From an uncultured Lachnospiraceae bacterium (GTDB lineage: Bacteria; Bacillota; Clostridia; Lachnospirales; Lachnospiraceae), in the NCBI GenBank assembly GCA_902783395.1, contig CACZRA010000113.1, positions 1-5,561 on the forward strand: 5,561 nucleotides of DNA, in the 5' to 3' direction. The translations under genes were made by a program, and so were the position numbers. Every line of letters starts with the position of its first letter. The stretch's first letter is position 1. A model generated the notes under the pieces. It saw only the letters and a program-made list of their open reading frames with translations, searched no databases and was not told the DNA's origin. Shown in pieces: positions 1-5,561 of this stretch.

Positions 1-298
1 TACCGCCGTTATCCTGCGAAGCATTCTCTGTTACTGCAGGTGTTTCTTCTGCTGCCTGAGGCTCCCCGCTCCCCGTATCCTCACCTGAGTCTCCGTAAGG
101 AGCAGTTCCTTCCTGCGAATAGCCGGAAACATCATCCGCCGGCTCTGCCTGCTCCACCGTCTTTGCGGAGGCGGAGGTCCCGAAAAGCCTCTGCAGCTTA
201 TCGGTCTTATTTCCGGGCGAAACGATCCCTGCGATTATCAGCGCCGTAAGGATGAAGGCGGATATCAATGCAATTATTACCGGAATCCTGTGCTTCAT
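1..298 (-). CDS. Membrane-anchored or secreted protein with acidic linker (N-terminal part, cut by the window edge)
   Basis: I do not recognise this gene. Only the first 99 codons are visible, and they are open to the window edge with no stop. The start is the ATG read from 298 down to 296, preceded by a Shine-Dalgarno-like AGAGG (304-308 on the plus strand) 5 nt away. Residues about 5-26 form one strongly hydrophobic segment after a short basic start (MKHR), so the product is either a type II membrane-anchored protein or carries a signal peptide. From residue 47 to 99 the chain is rich in Glu, Asp, Ser, Gly, Ala and Pro, with 13 acidic and no basic residues. This looks like a disordered spacer that holds a downstream domain away from the membrane. 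The functional domain is outside the window. It lies 103 nt downstream of the SGNH gene, behind a candidate promoter of its own. It could be another envelope enzyme, for example a further SGNH esterase, but nothing visible proves that. Confidence 0.72.
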   Translation of the reverse strand, partial: MKHRIPVIIALISAFILTALIIAGIVSPGNKTDKLQRLFGTSASAKTVEQAEPADDVSGYSQEGTAPYGDSGEDTGSGEPQAAEETPAVTENASQDNGG

Positions 299-309
299 GC
301 TAACCTCTG

Positions 310-352
310 TGATATGTTATCAAACAAACTGTTTCACACTGATAATCTATCA
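310..352. repeat. Pair of TGATA-N3-TATCA palindromes, 30 bp centre to centre (candidate operator)
   Basis: Two 13-bp inverted repeats with identical arms lie in the gap before the left-end gene: 310-322 (TGATATGTTATCA) and 340-352 (TGATAATCTATCA). Only the 3-nt centres differ. Their centres (316 and 346) are exactly 30 bp apart, close to three helical turns, so dimeric proteins bound at both would lie on the same face of the DNA. A shorter AAAC-T-GTTT dyad (326-334) sits about midway. The right-hand copy covers the predicted -10 hexamer and the left-hand copy lies just downstream of the expected transcription start, an arrangement that suits a repressor. The sites are AT-rich and short, so chance is possible, and no regulator gene is visible nearby. 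Confidence 0.4.
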
Positions 353-372
353 TATACTCTCACTTCACTCAA
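344..372 (-). promoter_or_regulatory. Candidate sigma-70-type promoter for the left-end gene
   Basis: Read on the minus strand, TTGAGT (367-372, four of six matches to TTGACA) is followed after exactly 17 nt by TAGATT (344-349, four of six matches to TATAAT). Transcription would start near 337, leaving a leader of about 40 nt that contains the AGAGG ribosome binding site. No competing terminator hairpin with a U-tract was found between the SGNH gene and this site, so read-through from upstream is also possible. Support is sequence similarity only. Confidence 0.4.
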
Positions 373-401
373 ACGGCCGCGTCCTTCAATAGTAACCGTC
401 A

Positions 402-1445
402 TTATTCAAAAATCGCGTCGTAATCATAAGCAGTATAGAAATCCCATACCTTCCTGCAGTACTCCTCATAGTTTTCTTTTGTCAGCTCATGCTTCCCGTC
501 CCTTATGCATTCAAGGATATATGAATTGTACTCTTCGCGGTAATGATTCTCATCCTTGTAGTTATCCAGATCGGTTATCATGTCAAACTCATCAAAAAAG
601 CTGAAGAGGCGGATATTATCATAAGGCAGCATCAGCTCTATAGCCTCCTTCTCCCAGGACAGCTGGTTCTCAAGCATCCCCTGCTGCCTGAAGCTGTCAA
701 ATGACAATATGCTGGACGGGGTGAAAAAGAAATAAAACTCCGTCTCCGGATGCTCTGCCGCAAGTCTTATGACATTCTCCTCCAGATTCCTTGTGTCCAG
801 CGGAGTATACGGTACAACCTCCTGCCTCGGCCCGCGTCTGTACTGCGAGATGGCCGCATCCTTTCCGAAGACAACCCGGTCGTTCCAGTTTTCGTATTCG
901 TCAAAGGTCGTAGTCTTTCCGCCGTGCAGCGTATACCATATCACATCAAACCAGGTCCCGAGCGTAAACACTTCCTTATTCAGAAAATACTCTGCATCAT
1001 TCAGGATATTATCATCATAGATATAGTCCGGATATTTCCCCATCAGCATCTCATCCGGAGAAGCGGAAATAAGACCGTAATCAAGCCCCCTCAGCACCAG
1101 GCGTATATTACCGTTGGCTTTGAATGCCCTCTCAAGCTCCTCATTTATCTCGAGATAGGATCCTCCCGATAACGGTACCTTCACGCTGCGGGTCCCAAAC
1201 AATCCGTCAAATTCCGAGGCCTTGAAATTCTGAGTCATACTTGAGCCCGTGATAATACTGTCATAGTCAAAATGCTTTACTATGCCGTCATTGATGTAGC
1301 GTTCATCCCTGTCGGTCATAAGATATCCAAGCACCGACAGCGGCTTATGATAGTGAAAGAACGGGTCTATGACTACAGTAACCCCTCCGATGACTGTCAG
1401 CAGCACTGCATATGTGATTATGAATCTCAGACTCCAGCTTTTCAT
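402..1445 (-). CDS. Membrane-anchored SGNH-fold acyltransferase/esterase partner of the MBOAT protein (DltD/AlgJ/PatB-like)
   Basis: This 347-residue protein has one N-terminal hydrophobic segment (about 8-26), which should anchor it with the main domain outside the cytoplasm. An SGNH-hydrolase pattern follows. Block I reads T-G67-S68-S69-M, with Ser69 at the nucleophile position and Ser68 replacing the usual Asp, as in the GSS motif of DltD. A glycine-containing LSGGSY (92-97) may be block II. D298-E-N-H301 near the C-terminus matches the catalytic Asp-x-x-His. A helical tail rich in Tyr, Glu and Asp follows (about 302-347). In known pairs (AlgI-AlgJ/AlgX, PatA-PatB, DltB-DltD) such proteins complete the transfer of an acyl group to a polymer outside the cell, or help it. 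The gene starts 5 nt after the MBOAT stop, with only a weak, closely spaced AGAAG upstream, so translation is probably coupled. The family assignment is fairly firm; the substrate is unknown. Confidence 0.8.
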   Translation of the reverse strand: MKSWSLRFIITYAVLLTVIGGVTVVIDPFFHYHKPLSVLGYLMTDRDERYINDGIVKHFDYDSIITGSSMTQNFKASEFDGLFGTRSVKVPLSGGSYLEINEELERAFKANGNIRLVLRGLDYGLISASPDEMLMGKYPDYIYDDNILNDAEYFLNKEVFTLGTWFDVIWYTLHGGKTTTFDEYENWNDRVVFGKDAAISQYRRGPRQEVVPYTPLDTRNLEENVIRLAAEHPETEFYFFFTPSSILSFDSFRQQGMLENQLSWEKEAIELMLPYDNIRLFSFFDEFDMITDLDNYKDENHYREEYNSYILECIRDGKHELTKENYEEYCRKVWDFYTAYDYDAIFE

Positions 1446-1450
1446 ATCTT

Positions 1451-2911
1451 CTAAAAGTTAAAGTATAAAAACGTCGTCATTCCACTGAAGGAAAAAACGC
1501 ACCAGGTGAGCAGTACGGCAAGACCCGCAGCAGAAAGCCTGTATTTTACGCTTCTTTCCGCAATGGTCTTGGCATTCGGCAGGAAAACCGTTATGATCAA
1601 TGCCGTTATCAGGACCAGGATGATAGGAACTATTACCGGTAAACGGACCGGATCCCCAAGCTGATCCATAAGCTTTTTCATAAACGGTGAATACTGTCCC
1701 GCAAGGATATCCACGTTGTCAAAATTGAGTCCCGCTATGCATCTCAGCAGGGTAACGGCGCTTTTTACGTCAGATGCCCTGAAAAACACCCATGATACGT
1801 TGATGAATCCGAAGGTAAATATCCAGCGTATCAGCCCCGGTATCTTTATCAGATATCTGCTGAAGGCTCTCTCAAGGATCATGACGATCCCGTGCATGCA
1901 TCCCCAGAGGATAAAGGTCCACCCGGCTCCGTGCCAGAGACCGCTCAGGAAGAAAACGATGAAGGTATTGATATATGTCCTCGCTGCTCCCTTACGGCTC
2001 CCGCCCAGAGGGATATATACATAGTTTGTAAAGAATGAGGTCAGCGTCATATGCCATCGTTCCCAGAATTCCGAAACCGATCTCGATCTGTAGGGCGAAT
2101 TGAAATTCACGGGAAGGTCAATGCCAAGCATCCAGCCGAGTCCTATCGCCATATCACTGTATCCGCTGAAATCAAAGTATATCTGGAAGGTATAAGCCAG
2201 CATTGCAATAAAAGCCGAGGTGGTATTTAATAATTCAACTGTCGGGAAGCATATATTTACCACATTTCCGAAGGCATCGGCAAGCAGTACCTTCTTTGCA
2301 AGACCGAGCGTGAAAATGGCCAGTCCCTTCGACATATATTCCCAGTTTATGCTTTTCTTTGATTCATCCATAAGCTGCGGGATGAGCACGTCATGCGTAA
2401 CGATAGGTCCCGCCACGAGCTGGGGGAAAAAAGCGACAAAAGCAGCGTATTCCAGCAGGGCATACCGTGGAACCCTGTCCCCTTCAGCCCTGTATGCATC
2501 AACCAGGAATGATATCTGCTGGAAAGTAAAAAAACTGATACCGAGCGGAAGAAGGATATTCCGGAGCGGGATATCGGTCTTAAATACCATGTTTATGTTC
2601 TCGATGAAAAAATCCGTATATTTGAAATATCCAAGTACAGCGAGATTAGCCGTGATGCCGGCCGCCATTGCCGTTTTTTTTGCCGTATTGCCGGCAAGGC
2701 GGATGATCAGGCGGTAAAAGGCATAATTTCCGATTATGCTCCCGGTGATCAGCAGAAGATAGTAAGGATTGAAATACCCGTAGAACCACAGCGACATGCC
2801 CAACAGAAAAAAAAGCCCGAGCCTGTACGCCCTGAAATGGTTGATGGCATAATAACCGATCAGACATAAGGGTAAGAATAGCAGTATAAAGATATATGAA
2901 TTAAACAGCAT
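1451..2911 (-). CDS. MBOAT family membrane-bound O-acyltransferase (AlgI/PatA/DltB type)
   Basis: This 486-residue polytopic membrane protein is full length for the bacterial AlgI-like branch of the MBOAT family. The start MLFNSYIFILLFLPL is typical of these enzymes. It is preceded by a GGGGA ribosome binding site (2918-2922) 6 nt before the ATG. Family hallmarks in order are a PLGISFFTFQQIS segment (122-134), FFPQLVAGPI (161-170), QIYFDFSGYSDMAIG (243-257), SPYRSRSVSEFWERWHMTL (272-290), the catalytic-region W326-H327-G328-A with a second His at 340, FFRAS (376-380), and the characteristic C-terminus ending FLYFNF. His327 corresponds to the invariant MBOAT histidine. The family passes an acyl group, usually acetyl from acetyl-CoA, across the membrane to an extracytoplasmic acceptor. 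The SGNH gene immediately downstream is the expected partner. No dltA or dltC lies alongside, which argues against D-alanylation. It begins 36 nt after rseP, probably within the same transcript. The polymer modified cannot be deduced. Confidence 0.93.
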   Translation of the reverse strand: MLFNSYIFILLFLPLCLIGYYAINHFRAYRLGLFFLLGMSLWFYGYFNPYYLLLITGSIIGNYAFYRLIIRLAGNTAKKTAMAAGITANLAVLGYFKYTDFFIENINMVFKTDIPLRNILLPLGISFFTFQQISFLVDAYRAEGDRVPRYALLEYAAFVAFFPQLVAGPIVTHDVLIPQLMDESKKSINWEYMSKGLAIFTLGLAKKVLLADAFGNVVNICFPTVELLNTTSAFIAMLAYTFQIYFDFSGYSDMAIGLGWMLGIDLPVNFNSPYRSRSVSEFWERWHMTLTSFFTNYVYIPLGGSRKGAARTYINTFIVFFLSGLWHGAGWTFILWGCMHGIVMILERAFSRYLIKIPGLIRWIFTFGFINVSWVFFRASDVKSAVTLLRCIAGLNFDNVDILAGQYSPFMKKLMDQLGDPVRLPVIVPIILVLITALIITVFLPNAKTIAERSVKYRLSAAGLAVLLTWCVFSFSGMTTFLYFNF

Positions 2912-2947
2912 GTCCGATCCCCGTCAACTATCTACAACGCAGCCTCT

Positions 2948-3991
2948 TCAGCTGAACAAATGCTGTATGTCATGAAACATGACATACACCATAAGAACCA
3001 TGATGAAAGACATGCCTATGAGATTTATGATGCCTTCCACCTTCTCGTTGGGCTTGCGGCCGGTTATGGCCTCAAAGATGATAAATACAAGCTTTCCTCC
3101 GTCAAGCGCAGGAAAAGGAAGGAGATTCATCACACCGAGATCAGCTGTGAGGAGTATCACAAGGGAAAGCATGTTCATCCATACATAATATGCTCCGCTG
3201 TCCTTTGAGCTCTCATATACGTCTCCCACGACCTCCGCGACACCTACAGGTCCGGAGAGATCATTAACCGAAAAGCGTCCCCTGAAAAGCATGATAAGAC
3301 TCTTTACCGTAACCTCGATCCAGTATCTTACCTCAGTGAAGGAGTATCTGATGACATCCAGAGGACCGCCCTTTGTATATCCCTCCGGTCCTCTGAAACC
3401 GAAAAGGAATCTCTGGTCCTCGGTACTGAATCTGGGAGTGATGGAGGTGCTGAAAAGCTCTCCGTCTCTCTCATATACGACATCAGCCCTCTTCCCCTCG
3501 TTAAACATGGTCCAAAGGGTTATATCCCTGTAGATCACGATCTTTTTATCATTTATGGATACGATCCTGTCCCCGCCGCGTATCCCTGCTTCCTCAGCCG
3601 GATAACCCTCGATAACGGAATGGAGCACGGGCAGGTCATAGCCTATACTTCCGATGACGATCAGGGATAATAAAAAAGCCAGAACAAAATTCATAAAGGG
3701 GCCTGCAAAAACGGTCGCAAACCTCGCTCCTACGGAGGCCTTTCTGAAGGACTTCGGTGAATCCGCCTCGTCCGGATCCTCCCCCTCAAATATAGTTATC
3801 CCTCCGAAGGGAAGGAGCTTTACCGAGTATAATGTCTCTCCTCTTTTGATGCCGAACAGGGTGGGTCCCAGACCTATCGCGAATTCCTTGACGCCTATCC
3901 CGCTCATCTTGGCAATAAGGCAGTGTCCTCCCTCATGACAGATGACGATGACAGAAAAAATGATGATAAATAATAACAGCTTTATGAACAT
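2948..3991 (-). CDS. rseP: RIP metalloprotease RseP (site-2 protease, peptidase M50B)
   Basis: This is an intramembrane zinc protease that cuts transmembrane segments of its substrates; in Bacillus the homologue RasP cleaves anti-sigma factors and signal-peptide remnants. The first membrane segment (about 3-25) contains the zinc-binding H19-E20-G-G-H23. GPFMNF (97-102) opens the second membrane segment. A single PDZ domain spans roughly 118-190, with the GYPAEEAGIRGGDRIVSIND stretch at 129-148. N289-LLPFPALD297-GG supplies the third zinc ligand, Asp297, and a last membrane segment lies near 322-340. At 347 residues with one PDZ domain it fits the gram-positive form rather than the longer two-PDZ proteobacterial form. 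The ATG directly follows the dxr stop codon (TAA-ATG) with no good Shine-Dalgarno at normal spacing; a GGAG lies about 12 nt upstream. Translation is therefore likely coupled to dxr. Gly follows Glu in the HExxH motif where Leu or Phe is more common, but all ligands are present. Confidence 0.95.
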   Translation of the reverse strand: MFIKLLLFIIIFSVIVICHEGGHCLIAKMSGIGVKEFAIGLGPTLFGIKRGETLYSVKLLPFGGITIFEGEDPDEADSPKSFRKASVGARFATVFAGPFMNFVLAFLLSLIVIGSIGYDLPVLHSVIEGYPAEEAGIRGGDRIVSINDKKIVIYRDITLWTMFNEGKRADVVYERDGELFSTSITPRFSTEDQRFLFGFRGPEGYTKGGPLDVIRYSFTEVRYWIEVTVKSLIMLFRGRFSVNDLSGPVGVAEVVGDVYESSKDSGAYYVWMNMLSLVILLTADLGVMNLLPFPALDGGKLVFIIFEAITGRKPNEKVEGIINLIGMSFIMVLMVYVMFHDIQHLFS

Positions 3992-5128
3992 TTATCGTAT
4001 GTACTCCAGGGTCTCTTTTTCGGTGATAAACACCTCTTCTATGGAGGGATCCGCGGAATACCGGATCTTCGACATAGCGTCCTCTATGATATCATAAATC
4101 TCCGGAAAACGTATCTCGTCCTTCAGAAACTTTCTTACCGCAGCCTCATTCGCAGCATTGAAGACTGTGGGCATATTTCCGCCGCGCCTTGCCGCATCCA
4201 TCGCAAGTGCCAGCCCCCTGAAGGTATCGGTATCGGGCTTTTCAAAGGTAAGAGCACCTGTTTCAAACAGATCCAGTCTCTTCCCTCCAAGTGACGGACG
4301 AGACGGGTAAAACAGGGCATACTGTATCGGTATATGCATATCGGGAACCCCGAGCTGGGCTATCACAGCCCCGTCCCTGTACTGTACGGCAGAATGTATG
4401 ATGCTCTGCGGATGGACATACACTTCTATATCATCCACGGGAACATCGAAAAGCCAGTGCGCTTCCATGATCTCAAGCCCTTTATTGACCAGGGTGGAGC
4501 TGTCTATCGTGACCTTGGGCCCCATATCCCAGTTCGGATGCTTAAGTGCTTCCGCCGCCGTCATATCCGCAAGCTCTTCCCGCTTGCGCCCCCTGAAGGG
4601 ACCGCCCGAGGCGGTAAGCAGTATCTTTTCTATTTCATCATGGCTTCCTGCTCTGAGAGACTGAAAGATAGCCGAATGCTCGGAATCGACAGGAAGTATC
4701 TTCACATTGTTCTTTGCGGCAAGGGGCATAATGACATGTCCCGCGCATACCAGCGTTTCCTTATTTGCAAGAGCTATGTCGTGTCCCGCTTCTATGGCGG
4801 CGATCGTCGGACGTATGCCTATCATGCCTACCATGGCGCCTACTACCGTGTCTGCTGCCTGTATAGAGGCCGCCTCTATAAGACCGTCCATCCCTGATAA
4901 AACCCTGCAGTCAGTATCACAGACCCTCTTTTTCAGTTCCTCAGCCGCAGCTTCATCGTAAAGCACTGCTGTTTCGGGCCTGAATTCTCTGATCTGTGCC
5001 TCCAGCATATCGACATTATGCCCTGCCGCGACTGCGGTTACCGAAAGAGCGTCCCTGTTTTCGCGCACTATATCAAGCGTCTGTGTACCTATGGAGCCGG
5101 TGGAGCCAAGTATAACGAGTCTTTTCAT
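3992..5128 (-). CDS. dxr: 1-deoxy-D-xylulose 5-phosphate reductoisomerase (MEP pathway)
   Basis: This enzyme rearranges and reduces 1-deoxy-D-xylulose 5-phosphate to 2-C-methyl-D-erythritol 4-phosphate using NADPH and a divalent metal, in the cytoplasm. It is the first committed step of the non-mevalonate isoprenoid pathway. The 378-residue length is normal. The NADPH-binding loop G8-STGSIG14 follows a short beta strand at the N-terminus, which supports the chosen start. ANKE lies at 121-124. The metal ligands are in PVD148-S-E150 and at E219. Substrate and phosphate contacts are S174 (TASGGPF), H197, S210, N215 and K216, in the usual order and spacing relative to the E. coli enzyme. The flexible catalytic loop (about 196-204, HPNWDMGPK) is intact. 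The start overlaps the cdsA stop by 4 nt (ATGA), with a modest AGG upstream, and the stop abuts rseP, so the three genes form one translationally coupled unit. All expected active-site residues are present. Confidence 0.98.
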   Translation of the reverse strand: MKRLVILGSTGSIGTQTLDIVRENRDALSVTAVAAGHNVDMLEAQIREFRPETAVLYDEAAAEELKKRVCDTDCRVLSGMDGLIEAASIQAADTVVGAMVGMIGIRPTIAAIEAGHDIALANKETLVCAGHVIMPLAAKNNVKILPVDSEHSAIFQSLRAGSHDEIEKILLTASGGPFRGRKREELADMTAAEALKHPNWDMGPKVTIDSSTLVNKGLEIMEAHWLFDVPVDDIEVYVHPQSIIHSAVQYRDGAVIAQLGVPDMHIPIQYALFYPSRPSLGGKRLDLFETGALTFEKPDTDTFRGLALAMDAARRGGNMPTVFNAANEAAVRKFLKDEIRFPEIYDIIEDAMSKIRYSADPSIEEVFITEKETLEYIR

Positions 5129-5561
5129 ATGAATACCTGAGAAAGGATAAATACTATCGGAGCTGTTATGATGACGGAATCAAAACGGTCAAGGATACCC
5201 CCGTGTCCGGGAATGAGCTTTCCGTAATCCTTTATATCTTGGTTTCTCTTGATGGCACTTGCAGTAAGATCACCGAACTGTGATATGACGGCACCTACAC
5301 CGCAGATAACGGCTGGAACCCATGAAGCATCGTTAAGCTTTATGAGCAGTCCGTACAGGAATCCAACCAAAGCGGCACCGATAACACCTCCTATGGCCCC
5401 TTCCACGCTCTTCTTGGGGCTGAGCTCCGGTGTCAGCTTATGTCTGCCCAGAAGCATGCCTGAAAGATAAGCACAGGTGTCACATATCCATGAGGCGATA
5501 AAGATGAGCCATACGAGCTTTAACCCCTCCTTCTCCATCCGGGTAAGATATACAAAGGAGA
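5125..5561 (-). CDS. cdsA: Phosphatidate cytidylyltransferase (C-terminal part, cut by the window edge)
   Basis: This integral membrane enzyme converts phosphatidic acid and CTP to CDP-diacylglycerol, the branch point for phospholipid synthesis. About 145 C-terminal residues are visible and the frame is open to the right edge. The Met codon at 5538 is internal: the preceding in-frame residues (SFVYLTR) also fit the family, so the real start lies beyond the window. The visible part contains W-I-C-D-T-C-A-Y-L-S-G, the LSPKKSVEGAIGG segment, and the complete CDP-alcohol-forming signature S-A-I-K-R followed by K-D-Y-G-K-L-I-P-G-H-G-G-I-L-D-R-F-D near the C-terminus. Several hydrophobic membrane segments lie between. 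Its stop codon overlaps the dxr start (ATGA). In Firmicutes uppS usually precedes it; that gene, if present, is outside this window. Confidence 0.96.
   Translation of the reverse strand, partial: SFVYLTRMEKEGLKLVWLIFIASWICDTCAYLSGMLLGRHKLTPELSPKKSVEGAIGGVIGAALVGFLYGLLIKLNDASWVPAVICGVGAVISQFGDLTASAIKRNQDIKDYGKLIPGHGGILDRFDSVIITAPIVFILSQVFI

Noticed and set aside
40..249. A 69-codon plus-strand open frame rich in Arg, Ser and Pro
   Set aside because: Its composition is what results from reading the complement of the acidic, Gly/Ser-rich linker gene; that minus-strand gene has a ribosome binding site and a membrane segment.
371..401. GC-rich patch (CGGCCG) just after the SGNH stop codon as a terminator
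   Set aside because: The only pairing is a very short self-complementary core without a stable stem or a following run of T on the minus strand.
290..604. A 104-codon plus-strand open frame starting in the regulatory gap
   Set aside because: Most of it is antisense to the conserved C-terminal part of the SGNH gene, and the product has no domain-like composition. The minus-strand reading explains the region.
2899..2927. Possible promoter with TTGACG (2922-2927) ahead of the MBOAT gene
   Set aside because: At 17-nt spacing the -10 would be TTAATT, inside the MBOAT coding region and downstream of its start codon, so it could not drive the full gene.
2941..2958. Short dyad near the end of rseP (TTCAGCTGAA, and CAGC/GCTG arms)
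   Set aside because: The stems are only 4-5 bp and no U-tract follows, so it does not qualify as an intrinsic terminator.
4334..4897. A 187-codon plus-strand open frame opposite dxr
   Set aside because: It lies wholly antisense to a clearly functional dxr, the product has no recognisable domain and no convincing ribosome binding site was seen. It is a by-product of the dxr codon pattern.

Overview
All recognisable genes in this window lie on the minus strand and read right to left. The mixed base composition, the gram-positive cdsA-dxr-rseP order, and the look of the acyltransferase and SGNH proteins suggest a Firmicute of class Clostridia, most likely a Lachnospiraceae-type gut or rumen anaerobe. 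That taxonomic call is inference from protein style and gene order, not from a search.

The right half (about 2948-5561) is a housekeeping block: the C-terminal part of cdsA (CDP-diacylglycerol synthesis, cut by the window edge), complete dxr (first committed step of the MEP isoprenoid pathway) and complete rseP (site-2 membrane protease). The three are packed very tightly: cdsA and dxr share an ATGA overlap, and the dxr stop codon directly abuts the rseP start. They supply phospholipid precursor, isoprenoid precursor (needed for undecaprenyl carriers and envelope polymers) and membrane proteolysis. In many Firmicutes the same run sits within frr-uppS-cdsA-dxr-rseP-ispG-polC.

The left half (about 402-2911) departs from that order. 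Where ispG and polC are usually found there is a two-gene cassette: a polytopic MBOAT O-acyltransferase of the AlgI/PatA/DltB type, followed 5 nt later by a membrane-anchored SGNH-fold protein of the DltD/AlgJ/PatB type. Such pairs move an acyl group, usually acetyl, across the membrane onto an extracellular polymer. The polymer here cannot be told from the sequence.

The left end (1-298) holds the start of a further gene, cut by the window edge, encoding a membrane-anchored or secreted protein with an acidic, repeat-free low-complexity linker. The 103-nt gap before it (299-401) carries a plausible sigma-70-type promoter and two copies of the palindrome TGATA-N3-TATCA exactly 30 bp apart, one over the predicted -10. 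This is the only candidate regulatory region seen. No RNA genes, mobile elements, CRISPR arrays or convincing terminators were found.
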